A stretch of 30,387 nt of DNA, taken from Caryophanales bacterium UBA6768 (GTDB lineage Bacteria; Bacillota; Bacilli; Bacillales_D; Amphibacillaceae). The position numbers were made by a program, and so were the translations under genes. Under the pieces are notes generated by a model that searched no databases, was not told where the DNA came from, and saw only the letters and a program-made list of their open reading frames with translations. The stretch covers positions 463-30,849 of the forward strand of contig DKGO01000118.1 of NCBI GenBank assembly GCA_002453315.1, in the 5' to 3' direction. Shown piece by piece: positions 7,129 through 15,099 of the stretch (its first letter is position 1; each line of letters begins with the position of its first letter).

Positions 7129-8610
7129 TTATATATTTAATTTTAATTCCTTCGATGTCATCGCCCGTACTTCCTCAAGTAAAGCCCTATTTTCCCCTAA
7201 CAATTCCCCGTATGATGGAATCATTTCTTTAATTTTTTGTTGCCATTGATCAAATTCATTTGGAAAGCACCTTTTTATCAAATCAATCATCACAGAAGAT
7301 GTAATCGATGCACCCGGTGAAGCACCGAGAAGTGCCGAGATAGATCCATCATCAGAAGTAACCACCTCTGTACCAAATCTTAAAATACCTTTACCTTCTT
7401 CTGTATCTTTTATCACTTGGACACGTTGCCCTGCAACAACAATTTCCCAATCTTCATCTTTTGCTGTTGGAACAAATTCTTTTAATGCTTCCATTCGTTT
7501 ATTTTTTGATAATAATAACTGTTGCACTAAATATTTGGTTAAAGAGAAATTTTTTGCCCCTGATGCTAACATGGTGAACAAGTTATTCGGTTTTACCGAC
7601 TTAATTAAATCTAAATTTGAACCAGTTTTAAGGAACTTTGGCGAAAACCCAGCAAACGGGCCAAAAAACAATGCTTCTTTTCCATCAATAAATCTTGTAT
7701 CCAAATGTGGTACAGACATTGGAGGAGCCCCGACTGCTGCTTTCCCGTAAACTTTTGCAGTATGATCTTTCACTACCTCAGGATTTTTACACACCAAAAA
7801 AAGCCCACTGACTGGAAAGCCACCAATTTGTTTGCTTTGTGGGATACCTGTTTTTTGAAGCAAGTGTAATGCGCCTCCACCTGCTCCAATAAATACATGT
7901 TTGGCGGTATGAAATTCAATTGCCTGATCACGATGATTCATGATTTTTACTTCCCAGGCCCCATTTTCAAGCCTTTCCAAATCCGTCACTTCGTGTTCAT
8001 ATTGAATTTTCACAGATTCCTCTTCCAAATGTGTCATTAATTTTTCGGTTAAATTTCCAAAGTTTACATCTGTCCCAAGGTCCATTTTTGTCGCTGCTAC
8101 CGGGTCATTCACCTTGCGGTCCTCCATCATCAATGGCAACCATTCAGATAATATTTCTGCCTTTTCTGTAAATTCCATTTCTTCAAAGAGAGGACTTTTG
8201 ATTAACGTTTCATAACGCTTTTTTAAAAACTTTACATTACTTTCTCCTACAACCCAACTAAGATGTGGGAGTGCTCGAATAAAACTTTCTGGTTCATCAA
8301 TTAGTTTGTTTTTTACTAAATATGCCCAAAATTGCTTCGACTGTAAAAACTGTTCGTTTATTTTTAATGCCTTACTAATATCGATTGAACCATCATCATT
8401 TTCTGTTGTATAATTTAATTCACATAAAGCAGCATGGCCTGTTCCAGCATTATTCCAAACATTCGTACTTTCGAGTCCCGGTTTCTTTAACTTTTCAATG
8501 ATGGTCATATCCATTTCCGGTGATAATTGTTTTAAAATAGTCCCTAAAGTTGCACTCATAATACCTGCACCAATTAAAATAATATCAGTTGACGTTTTTT
8601 TATCTCCCAT
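7129..8610 (-). CDS. mqo: Malate:quinone oxidoreductase
   Basis: A 493-residue FAD enzyme that oxidises malate to oxaloacetate and passes electrons to the quinone pool; peripheral membrane protein of the TCA cycle/respiratory chain. The N-terminal dinucleotide site [17 protein letters not shown] is followed by the family signature [22 protein letters not shown]. Others are [49 protein letters not shown] and the C-terminal [15 protein letters not shown]. The length and all blocks fit Mqo. ATG at 8610 is chosen because GGGGAAGG precedes it; a TTG at 8625 is upstream in frame but would include that binding site. Monocistronic, with its own terminator. Confidence 0.96.
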   Translation of the reverse strand: MGDKKTSTDIILIGAGIMSATLGTILKQLSPEMDMTIIEKLKKPGLESTNVWNNAGTGHAALCELNYTTENDDGSIDISKALKINEQFLQSKQFWAYLVKNKLIDEPESFIRALPHLSWVVGESNVKFLKKRYETLIKSPLFEEMEFTEKAEILSEWLPLMMEDRKVNDPVAATKMDLGTDVNFGNLTEKLMTHLEEESVKIQYEHEVTDLERLENGAWEVKIMNHRDQAIEFHTAKHVFIGAGGGALHLLQKTGIPQSKQIGGFPVSGLFLVCKNPEVVKDHTAKVYGKAAVGAPPMSVPHLDTRFIDGKEALFFGPFAGFSPKFLKTGSNLDLIKSVKPNNLFTMLASGAKNFSLTKYLVQQLLLSKNKRMEALKEFVPTAKDEDWEIVVAGQRVQVIKDTEEGKGILRFGTEVVTSDDGSISALLGASPGASITSSVMIDLIKRCFPNEFDQWQQKIKEMIPSYGELLGENRALLEEVRAMTSKELKLNI

Positions 8611-8952
8611 TTTTACCTTCCCCAACTAAACATATTTGTATTATTTGCACGGAAAAACTATAGATGATCCTTCGATTCATCTATTTTGTGTAGTCTTATA
8701 CACTCTTATTGTATCAAAAATATGTAAAAAATACTGATCTAAACTATTCTTTTATAAATAACTTTTGTCTCCTTTTTTTATTCTCATTTCCTTGAAATTA
8801 AATTGATTGCTTATATATAGTATAACACATATCACCTTGAGTATGACATAAATAGTTATTACTTAACACAAGTATTTCATAAATATAAAAAAATTCAGTT
8901 TTGGAGTACAGAACAAAAGATAGTACATCTTCCTTAGGGTCACAATCTGACC
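8611..8952 (-). promoter_or_regulatory. mqo upstream region with possible promoter and leader hairpin
   Basis: No gene is seen in these ~340 bases. On the minus strand a TG-n-TATACT extended -10 (8819-8827) points at mqo about 210 nt upstream of its ATG, which would give a long leader. A 7-bp inverted repeat, TAGATGA/TCATCTA (8661-8683), lies in that leader close to the gene. Promoter strength and any regulation are guesses. Confidence 0.3.
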
Positions 8953-8954
8953 CT
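8936..8954. terminator. Hairpin at the toxin gene 3' end
   Basis: A perfect 7-bp stem AGGGTCA/TGACCCT with loop CAATC. It starts within the stop codon of the toxin gene on the minus strand. There is no U-run after it, so it may be a weak terminator or an mRNA-end stabiliser. Confidence 0.4.
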
Positions 8955-9303
8955 ACCTTATTCGCTTACGTCCAGAACGCGATGGTAATATGTTAATGAC
9001 GTCAATTGTTTCTTCATCATCATAAACCATATAGAAAATCAGGTAATTTAACATTCGATGCCGACTTTTTCCGTATGTAAGACAACGAAAGCCTTTGAAA
9101 GAACCTTCCCCAACCCTTTTTCCTGCATACGGAAAAGAAGATAACAAATGATCAATTTCATCAATCATGTTATCTTCTTTAGAAAGCCACCATTCAAGCA
9201 CATCTTCCCCTTGTTCCGCAAAGAAGGCTTGAATTTGATCTAGGCACTTATTAAACTCCTCCGTAAAATAAATCGAAAAATTCTGGTCACTTTTTTTGTT
9301 CAT
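8953..9303 (-). CDS. RelE/ParE-superfamily toxin
   Basis: 116 residues. The core SIYFTEEFNKCLDQIQAFFAEQG... and the later GSFKGFRCLTYGKSRHRMLNYLIFYMVYDDEETIDVINILPSRSGRKR follow the RelE/ParE layout: helical hairpin, then a beta sheet with 'yrilYxvddd..idVinilhsRr'. Such toxins cut mRNA on the ribosome (RelE) or poison gyrase (ParE); which applies is not readable. The start ATG at 9303 overlaps the end of the antitoxin gene by 17 nt, which implies translational coupling. It is the second gene of the pair. Confidence 0.75.
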   Translation of the reverse strand: MNKKSDQNFSIYFTEEFNKCLDQIQAFFAEQGEDVLEWWLSKEDNMIDEIDHLLSSFPYAGKRVGEGSFKGFRCLTYGKSRHRMLNYLIFYMVYDDEETIDVINILPSRSGRKRIR

Positions 9304-9553
9304 CCCTTAACTCCTTAAGTTCCCTTGCTGTATAGCGTTCCATGTCTGGATTATCAAAGTAACGTTGAAGCGATTCCTTTAATTCTGGATATGCTTCGAT
9401 TTCTAGTGATAAATTATCAAATCTTTCATTCACAGAATCTGTTTCGTGAACTTCTAGGGAGATTAGCTTCCCATCAATCACAAACATTGTTTCTTTTTTA
9501 TCATCTAAGGCATTTGCAAGTTCCTTTTTTACACTATTATTCAATGCACTCAT
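9287..9553 (-). CDS. Antitoxin of the RelE/ParE-type pair
   Basis: 88 residues from ATG at 9553, preceded by GAGGTG. The product is short and charged, with a helical N-terminus (MSALNNSVKKELANALDDKKETMFVIDGKLISLE) and an acidic C-terminal helix rich in Glu/Arg (PDMERYTARELKELRDEQKK) of the kind that wraps the toxin. I do not recognise the exact antitoxin family; the assignment rests on size, position directly upstream of the toxin and the 17-nt overlap. Such pairs are normally autorepressed. An in-frame upstream start at 9592 is possible but lacks a binding site. Confidence 0.7.
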   Translation of the reverse strand: MSALNNSVKKELANALDDKKETMFVIDGKLISLEVHETDSVNERFDNLSLEIEAYPELKESLQRYFDNPDMERYTARELKELRDEQKK

Positions 9554-9580
9554 TAGCTTCACCTCAATTTTATTAACTTT

Positions 9581-9589
9581 ATTATAACA
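9581..9589 (-). promoter_or_regulatory. Extended -10 promoter of the toxin-antitoxin pair
   Basis: On the minus strand TG-T-TATAAT (9589-9581) lies 28 nt upstream of the antitoxin ATG. A consensus -35 is not seen at 17 nt, which fits an extended -10 promoter. Confidence 0.5.
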
Positions 9590-9682
9590 CAATCCAAACT
9601 TGTTCCGACCATTTATTCTTGAATTTAATCGGCACGTAGCTTCATGCTAAACAACATGCTAATCAACACGGAGGGGGCCTTT

Positions 9683-9900
9683 TCAGGGCGTCACTTCTAC
9701 ATTCGACTTTTCATATAACCCTTTAGTTTTAGATTCATCTAAAACTGCCTGATCTTTACCAAAAATATGTGACCACATTTCATTTGAGCCAGGAACATTT
9801 CGCACAAATAATCGCACCTGCTTTCTGAATATTAGAAGAATGGTTAACCATTAATTCAAATAGCAATCCGTTAACGGAATATTGCCCTGAATTACTATTG
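9683..9900 (-). pseudogene. Frame-broken gene remnant of unknown family
   Basis: Two overlapping minus-strand frames have protein-like composition. The first (about 9900 to 9780) reads NSNSGQYSVNGLLFELMVNH followed by SSNIQKAGAI. The second (9850 to 9683) includes VRLFVRNVPGSNEMWSHIFG then KDQAVLDESKTKGLYEKSN and ends VEVTP. Neither has a start codon with a ribosome binding site, and the apparent switch between frames near 9790-9810 suggests one or more indels in a former gene. I do not recognise the protein. The remnant lies directly behind the small membrane protein gene on the same strand. Confidence 0.4.
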
Positions 9901-10137
9901 TTTTTTTACAAATATCTTGGGCGTAAAATATGCAAATGTTGCAGCAAGAAAAGCAAAAAACAGTGGAATGAAGGAAGAACTGCCTTTTATTACAACATTA
10001 CTGGATAGATGACCGGATTGATTCCAAGTCTCTGTTATATTCGGTGTATAATAAAGTGTCATAAAGTATCCGGAAAGCATTTGAAATGCTGATAATAGAA
10101 TAATAAAACTGATGGCAAATATAATATATTTTTTCAC
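9895..10137 (-). CDS. Small two-helix membrane protein
   Basis: 80 residues from a GTG at 10137, chosen because AAAGGATGGGG lies 6-12 nt upstream; a GTG at 10167 would be an unsupported longer form. Helix 1 is KYIIFAISFIILLSAFQMLSGYFM. An extracytoplasmic-like loop follows (TPNITETWNQSGHLSSNVVIKGSSS), then helix 2 (FIPLFFAFLAATFAYF) and a basic end (PKIFVKKQ). Not recognised. Confidence 0.55.
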   Translation of the reverse strand: MKKYIIFAISFIILLSAFQMLSGYFMTLYYTPNITETWNQSGHLSSNVVIKGSSSFIPLFFAFLAATFAYFTPKIFVKKQ

Positions 10138-10266
10138 TTGTTTCCCCATCCTTTCTGCGTTAAACACTTTTATTAAATGCTCGTTTCTTCATAATAAGAC
10201 GCAGATCTCTATTCAAAAATTGCGCCCTATTGTTTATGTTTTCTCATAATTATTTAGCTTTTTGAT

Positions 10267-10764
10267 TTATAATTCTTGATATTCCTTTGTCCGCCTAATC
10301 CAATTGAAAAAGTCATTCTTTGCTTCCCTATACTCATCCATCCCTTTGCCTTCAAAGCTCCTTTTAAGATTATCATATTCATATCGGTACTTGCTGTTTT
10401 GCAGTAAAATATCCCGAAATTTCCAAAAGAAATCAAATTCCGAATCAAATACAGTAAGCTGGATACCTAAAGGTGGCGACATTGTATCATCTTTAAAAGC
10501 CCTGAATTCATTAGTTTTTATACTACCTTCATTAAGGTCATATAGCTTAGAAAGTTCCCTAACAGCTGGAAGAAATGATTTAGATAAAACACGAACTTGT
10601 ATGTCAAGGTCTCCCTTTGTAAGACTGTTTGGTATTGCACTACTACCAACGTGTTGTATGTCAGCGTCTGGGATAACCTTTTTAATTCGTATTTTATGAT
10701 TATTGAATGCCTCTTCTATTTCACTGTTTACCCCTGCTTGTTTATAAAAATTTACTCGTTCCAA
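10267..10764 (-). CDS. GrpB-family (UPF0157) nucleotidyltransferase-like protein
   Basis: About 165 residues. The family core is clear: IQHVGSSAIPNSLTKGDLDIQVRV, a nucleotidyltransferase-fold G-S...D-x-D signature, then GIQLTVFDSEFDFFWKFRDILL and the C-terminal KRSFEGKGMDEYREAKNDFF. GrpB-like proteins are found singly or fused to CoA-kinase-like domains; the substrate is unknown. The start is uncertain. TTG at 10764 has GGGTGAT just upstream and gives an N-terminus (ERVNFYK) like related proteins; a TTG at 10785 gives 7 more residues but has no binding site. Confidence 0.8.
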   Translation of the reverse strand: MERVNFYKQAGVNSEIEEAFNNHKIRIKKVIPDADIQHVGSSAIPNSLTKGDLDIQVRVLSKSFLPAVRELSKLYDLNEGSIKTNEFRAFKDDTMSPPLGIQLTVFDSEFDFFWKFRDILLQNSKYRYEYDNLKRSFEGKGMDEYREAKNDFFNWIRRTKEYQEL

Positions 10765-10957
10765 TTTATCACCCGCAATGTTCAATAAAAGGGACCACTT
10801 ATTGAAGAGTTATAGTTATATTTTGTATTTATAGTATCATAAATTACTCTTTATATTAATTGATATTATTTAAACCTTTTTCTTATATACTAACCACCGC
10901 CTTTATTAGAATTTATATTTGGGAGACATTAATACATGTCATTTATTAAAGTAAATA

Positions 10958-10997
10958 CAACAAAAATGAGGAACTAAATCCTACGTGATTTAGCTCC
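10958..10997 (-). terminator. Terminator of the four-helix membrane protein gene
   Basis: On the minus strand GGAGCTAAATC pairs with GATTTAGTTCC (one G-U pair) around a 6-nt loop, followed by TCATTTTTGTTG. It lies ~80 nt past the stop codon. The rest of the ~315-bp gap between this gene and the GrpB gene holds no open frame I can support. Confidence 0.65.
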
Positions 10998-11079
10998 CCA
11001 ATGATAATTGTCTTTTTTTATTCCTAAACAGAACCCACTACAACCATTTCATTAGGCTTTATTTTAAAGGAATAGATAT

Positions 11080-11490
11080 TTAGCCTTTTGACAGCGTATT
11101 AGTATTTTCTTGGTGAGTGAGAGTAAGAATGAAAAATAGTACAAAGCTTATTAATAAAATCGTACCACCAGCAATATATATAATAAGCGTTAATGTCTCT
11201 GACATTTGTAATGGATTTAAAAACTGCAACCACATACCGACGGTTAATCCTAATGAACCGATTATTGCCGACCAAACATGTATAGTGGCTAACGTACTAC
11301 TTTTTTGATAAAAGACTTTATAATACACAGCCCAAGCGAAAAGACTTAACCAACCGACAACTAAAATATGTGCATGGATTGGTCGAAATGCGTAAGATCC
11401 TGCCCCTGCCATATGTGCCCCCAATATTGCTCCAATCACTGCAAATAATGCTGAAAATCTTAATAATAACTGACTATATCGATTCAACAT
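11080..11490 (-). CDS. Four-helix membrane protein resembling heme-copper oxidase subunit I
   Basis: 136 residues, all membrane: helices at about 8-28, 38-60, 68-90 and 99-124. The second starts with PIHAHILVVGWLSLFAWAVYY; H39 and H41 form a His-x-His pair, with H26 and H71 at or near the ends of other helices. The HAH...GW pattern recalls heme/metal-ligand helices of heme-copper oxidase subunit I and NnrS-like proteins, and short homologues are often labelled 'cytochrome-c oxidase'. It is far too short to be an oxidase, so the label should be read as distant homology. ATG is preceded by TGGAGGG. It follows hssS on the same strand but has its own promoter with a predicted HssR box, which suggests heme-responsive expression and perhaps heme binding; both are inference. 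Confidence 0.65.
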   Translation of the reverse strand: MLNRYSQLLLRFSALFAVIGAILGAHMAGAGSYAFRPIHAHILVVGWLSLFAWAVYYKVFYQKSSTLATIHVWSAIIGSLGLTVGMWLQFLNPLQMSETLTLIIYIAGGTILLISFVLFFILTLTHQENTNTLSKG

Positions 11491-11515
11491 AATCCCTCCA
11501 TATATTTATATCTAT

Positions 11516-11548
11516 AGTATAAATCTTAATTATGAACGGACGATGAAC
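11516..11548 (-). promoter_or_regulatory. Predicted HssR box and promoter of the four-helix membrane protein gene
   Basis: On the minus strand GTTCATCGT-CC-GTTCATAAT (11548-11529) is an imperfect direct repeat with 11-nt period, followed after 7 nt by a TATACT -10 (11521-11516). The known HssR operator in the staphylococcal hrtAB promoter is a GTTCATATT direct repeat separated by 2 nt, so period and core agree. The repeat covers the -35 position, as expected for activation by an OmpR-type regulator. The same repeat is found upstream of hssR in this window. Confidence 0.65.
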
Positions 11549-11686
11549 AGCCGTGACACATTTTTAACCGGCTACTATTGACTATTTATTAAGGTTCCAA
11601 AGTAAAGAATGTTTGTCAATTTAACATAGGATTATTAACGCCAATAGAACGTCTATCACAAATTTTGAAACCAACAGGCTAATAAA

Positions 11687-13069
11687 TTAATCCGAAGAAT
11701 CCAATGTCACGATAAAAGTCGTTCCAACACCTTTTTCACTCTCGACATGGATACGTCCTTCGTGCAATGTTACAATAGAGGCTACAATAGATAAGCCCAA
11801 TCCAGAACCTCCAACCATTCTATCTCTTGCTGCATCTTCACGATAAAATCGGTCAAAAATTCGATTTTGTGCCGATTTATCAATCCCGATTCCTTCATCT
11901 TTAAAATAGACCTCAATGAGATCATGTTTTTGTTTTATTTTAATGTCAATGCTCCCATTTTCTCTATTATATTTTATCGCATTCGTTAATAAATTTTCCC
12001 AGACATTATAAAGTAACGATTGGTCTCCATCAATAGAGGTCTCTGGGAGCTCATATGTCACTGTTAATTCCTTGTCATGAATTAGCCATTGATATTGATA
12101 AATAATTTCCTTTAACTGTTCTGATAATGAAAATCGTTGTTTTTTCATTAATCCATCATAACGGTCTAAAGAGGCAAGCAGTAGTAATTGATCCGTTAAT
12201 TTTGATAACCGATTTATTTCCTTATGAATGATGGAAACATACTGTTCCTTCTCCTCTTTCGCAATCGAATCCTTTTCTAATAATTGAACATAGCCCTTTA
12301 TGTTCGATAAAGGTGATTGTATGTCATGGGTAATGTTTCCAATAAACTCGGTTCTCATGTCATCAAGTTTTTCTAGTTTTTTCACCATATTGGTGAAGCT
12401 TATCGCTAATTCCCCCATTTCATCCTTACGATCAATTTCTAGTTGTATTGAATAGTCACCTTCGGATATGTGTTTCGTTGCCGTTTTCAATTTTGTTATC
12501 GGGTTTACTAAATATTTTGTACTTATTAAAACGAGGATGATACTTAAAATAATCATTGCGATTAATAACCACGCAAATAAAATGTGCATTTCATTAAACA
12601 TCATTTTAATATTAGGGCGGATGAATAAAGCATAGTGTTTGTCATGATGTTTGATTGGAACCCCAATCGTATTGCTCAATTCGTTTGCAAAAAACCCCGT
12701 TACAAATGTTTCTTGGGGAAATTGTAAAATGCCATGAAAAATATCCCCATTTAACACAGATTGTACCGTATCATTTGATAATGTCCTATCCCGAAATGGG
12801 TCTCCAAAAAAACTCTTATTACCTTCATCATCAACGATAAACATTTGGTAACCTACGGATGCAATATTTTCCAGGTATTGATGGAGTTGTACGTCCCTGT
12901 TACTCTCAATATAATCACTCATTTCTAAGGCAATATTCGTAATTTTTTCATCATTATATGGTTTTAGTTTTTGTTGGTAGTAAAAATTTGAAAACATAAA
13001 TGATAATAAACCACTTACTACCATAATTGTAATTGTGGTGACGGCAAATTTTACATACAGTGACTTCAT
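11687..13069 (-). CDS. hssS: Heme sensor histidine kinase HssS
   Basis: 460 residues in the HssS layout. TM helix 1 (~8-30) and helix 2 (~163-185) flank an extracellular sensor domain of ~130 residues. Its stretches QMFIVDDEGNKSFFGDPFRD, VLNGDIFHGI, FVTGFFANELSNTIGV and ALFIRP match the HssS sensor. A HAMP segment (~186-238) is followed by the phosphoacceptor H248 in NITHDIQSPLSNIKGY. The ATPase has the N box (NLLTNAIKYNRENG), DEGIGI and GGSGLGLSI. HssS responds to excess heme and phosphorylates HssR. The ATG comes 1 nt after the hssR stop codon (TGA-G-ATG), so the two are translationally coupled. No catalytic residue is missing. Confidence 0.88.
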   Translation of the reverse strand: MKSLYVKFAVTTITIMVVSGLLSFMFSNFYYQQKLKPYNDEKITNIALEMSDYIESNRDVQLHQYLENIASVGYQMFIVDDEGNKSFFGDPFRDRTLSNDTVQSVLNGDIFHGILQFPQETFVTGFFANELSNTIGVPIKHHDKHYALFIRPNIKMMFNEMHILFAWLLIAMIILSIILVLISTKYLVNPITKLKTATKHISEGDYSIQLEIDRKDEMGELAISFTNMVKKLEKLDDMRTEFIGNITHDIQSPLSNIKGYVQLLEKDSIAKEEKEQYVSIIHKEINRLSKLTDQLLLLASLDRYDGLMKKQRFSLSEQLKEIIYQYQWLIHDKELTVTYELPETSIDGDQSLLYNVWENLLTNAIKYNRENGSIDIKIKQKHDLIEVYFKDEGIGIDKSAQNRIFDRFYREDAARDRMVGGSGLGLSIVASIVTLHEGRIHVESEKGVGTTFIVTLDSSD

Positions 13070-13070
13070 C

Positions 13071-13742
13071 TCATTTTACCTCCAGTACGTACCCGACCCC
13101 ACGAATTGTTTTAATATGAAAGTCATCTGTTAACGTTGAAAAACGTTCCCTTAGACGTTTAATATGAACGTCGACTGTCCGTTCATCCCCTTCATAATCA
13201 AATCCCCAAATATGTTCAATTAATTGGAGACGACTAAATACTTTCCCAGAATGAGATGATAAATAAAATAGGAGTTCAAATTCCTTTAATGGTAATAAAA
13301 ATGTTTGTTGATTTATCTTCACTTCGTAATTTTTCCTATTAATAATTGTCGAACCAAAAGTAATGATATCTTCTACGTTTTTTTCATAGCGACGAAATAA
13401 GGCTTTTACGCGAAATATTAATTCCCTTGGTTCAAATGGTTTAACAATATAATCATCTGTTCCTAATAAAAAACCTTTCTCCTTATCCTCTATTTGGCTT
13501 TTAGCTGTTAATAAAATAATAGGAATATCATAAACAGCCCGAATATCTTTCGTTAACTCATACCCGTCCATAATTGGCATCATTATATCGACAATGGCCA
13601 TATCACATGGGTGGTTTTCTAATATGTTTAATGCTTCATGTCCATTATTTGCTTCTAAAATAGTAAAGTTTAATTCCTTTAAATGAACAGAAACTAAATT
13701 TCTAATATCAGGGTCATCATCTACCACCAAAATGGTTTTCAT
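13071..13742 (-). CDS. hssR: Heme response regulator HssR (OmpR family)
   Basis: 223 residues: a receiver domain (VVDDDPDIR acidic pocket, phosphoacceptor D52 in VDIMMPIMDG, LLTAK, and the K in DYIVKPFEPRELIFR) and a winged-helix DNA-binding domain. The latter has LPLKEFELLFYLSSHSGKVF, then IWGFDYEGDERTVDVHIKRL and IKTIRGVGYVLE. The IWGFDYEGDERTVDVHIKRLR block and neighbour hssS identify it as HssR. In staphylococci HssR activates the hrtAB heme exporter. ATG at 13742 is chosen because AGGAGGG is 6 nt upstream; a TTG at 13748 is in frame. A predicted HssR box lies ~60 nt upstream, so autoregulation is likely. No hrtAB genes are in this window. Confidence 0.9.
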   Translation of the reverse strand: MKTILVVDDDPDIRNLVSVHLKELNFTILEANNGHEALNILENHPCDMAIVDIMMPIMDGYELTKDIRAVYDIPIILLTAKSQIEDKEKGFLLGTDDYIVKPFEPRELIFRVKALFRRYEKNVEDIITFGSTIINRKNYEVKINQQTFLLPLKEFELLFYLSSHSGKVFSRLQLIEHIWGFDYEGDERTVDVHIKRLRERFSTLTDDFHIKTIRGVGYVLEVK

Positions 13743-13792
13743 GCGCAACCCTCCTAATGGTTCAACTGTTTTGTTCCATTTCCTTAAATACT

Positions 13793-13823
13793 ATCATACA
13801 CGAAAGATGAACAGTAGATGAAC
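13793..13823 (-). promoter_or_regulatory. Predicted HssR box and promoter of hssRS
   Basis: On the minus strand GTTCATCTA-CT-GTTCATCTT (13823-13804) is a near-perfect direct repeat with 11-nt period, followed 5 nt later by TATGAT (13798-13793) as -10. The repeat sits over the -35 position. The core GTTCAT and spacing agree with the published HssR operator (GTTCATATT, 2-nt gap, repeated). Confidence 0.7.
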
Positions 13824-13842
13824 AAATGATATAACTGTCATA

Positions 13843-13882
13843 TAAAAAATTGGATGTCATTAGATTTAACCTAATCACATCC
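13843..13882 (-). terminator. Terminator of the D,D-carboxypeptidase gene
   Basis: On the minus strand GGATGTGATTAG pairs with CTAATGACATCC (one G-G mismatch) around a 7-nt loop, followed by AATTTTTTATATG. It starts 5 nt past the stop codon and separates the gene from hssRS. Confidence 0.75.
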
Positions 13883-13887
13883 TTATT

Positions 13888-14910
13888 TTAAGGGTTTAGT
13901 TGCTTTGAAATACCTTCATATAGTTTTTCTGATTCAATAAATCGATCTTCTACATCTTCAGTTCCCATAATGACAGAAATGTAACGAACTTCTTCTATGA
14001 CCACTGTACCTGTAAAGCAATATCCGGAGGCATTCGTATAACCAGTTTTTAGTCCTTCTATTCCTTGATAGCCTAAATCTATGTTTAATTCCTCCATGCT
14101 TTCCTCATTGTTTCCCACTAACATCCAGTTTGTGTTGTAGTATGTTTCCTCTCCTGATTCATAAGAAATGGTTTGTGTAATATCAAGTAGATGAGGAAAT
14201 CTATCAATCAATATCGTAGCCAACTCAGATAATTCCCTAGCTGTCATTACATTAACATCGTTAATTGAACCCGTCGTAAACAAATCAAATAAATTCATGT
14301 TGCCAAGCCCTGTACTATCAACAAAATAAGCTCCAGCAAAACTTAATTTTGTTGCCCGTTCATTCATCTCTTTTACAAATTCCTTTTCACTACCAGATAT
14401 TATTTCAGCAAGTGCAATGGTAGCATCGTTTGCAGAAGATACCATCATTGCCTCAAAGAGTTCCTGTACAGTATAAGTTGTTTCTTTGTCTAATAATATG
14501 GATGAAAATGGCTCCCTATGTGATACAGTGTATGCATAATCACTTATAGGAACTTCATCATCCCACATGATGACCCCTTTTTCTATTGCCTCTAGTATGA
14601 GAAGGGCTGACATCATTTTTGACATGCTCGCAATGGGTAATGATTCATCACTATTTTTTTCAAAAAGGACTTCACCTGTTTCTGCATTTACAAGAATGGC
14701 CGCTTTTGCATCAATATCAATGTCACCTATAGGTTTTACATAATTTAATGCGAAAACTCTAGTGTCCTTTATAGTAGGTGTAAAATCTACTAAACTATGG
14801 GGACCCGATGTTTCAAGTAATGTTACCTCGTCTGAGTCATTCATGACGATATATCCGAACCCCACTAGAAAAATGATTAAAAACGTCATTGTTAATTGTT
14901 TAAATTTCAA
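13888..14910 (-). CDS. D-alanyl-D-alanine carboxypeptidase (S11 family, PBP)
   Basis: 340 residues. An N-terminal hydrophobic segment (~7-23) is a signal peptide or anchor. The penicillin-binding catalytic motifs are complete: S95-M-S-K98, S159-A-N161 and K288-T-G290. It trims the terminal D-Ala from peptidoglycan stem peptides outside the membrane; relatives are DacA/DacF/DacB of Bacillus. The protein ends shortly after the catalytic domain (YISVIMGTEDVEDRFIESEKLYEGI), so it lacks the C-terminal beta domain and amphipathic helix of DacA; the N-terminal helix may anchor it instead. The start is TTG at 14910 with AAGGA upstream; no ATG fits. Monocistronic, with terminator. Confidence 0.88.
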   Translation of the reverse strand: MKFKQLTMTFLIIFLVGFGYIVMNDSDEVTLLETSGPHSLVDFTPTIKDTRVFALNYVKPIGDIDIDAKAAILVNAETGEVLFEKNSDESLPIASMSKMMSALLILEAIEKGVIMWDDEVPISDYAYTVSHREPFSSILLDKETTYTVQELFEAMMVSSANDATIALAEIISGSEKEFVKEMNERATKLSFAGAYFVDSTGLGNMNLFDLFTTGSINDVNVMTARELSELATILIDRFPHLLDITQTISYESGEETYYNTNWMLVGNNEESMEELNIDLGYQGIEGLKTGYTNASGYCFTGTVVIEEVRYISVIMGTEDVEDRFIESEKLYEGISKQLNP

Positions 14911-15099
14911 CTTGATTCATTCCTTAAAAAAGATGAGAAATTTTTATCACGTTATTTTATTATATCAGATAAAGGTAGGATTTGATGTCGTTTTTTAGAA
15001 AAGGTCTGCATATTTTCGGGTTGATTAAAGTTTTTAATGAAACATTGCCTGTTTTCTCGTAAAATAGTGATTAATACGGAAAACGTACAGGAGGAACAT

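Noticed and set aside
9325..9576. 83-codon plus-strand ORF
   Set aside because: Antisense shadow of the antitoxin gene.
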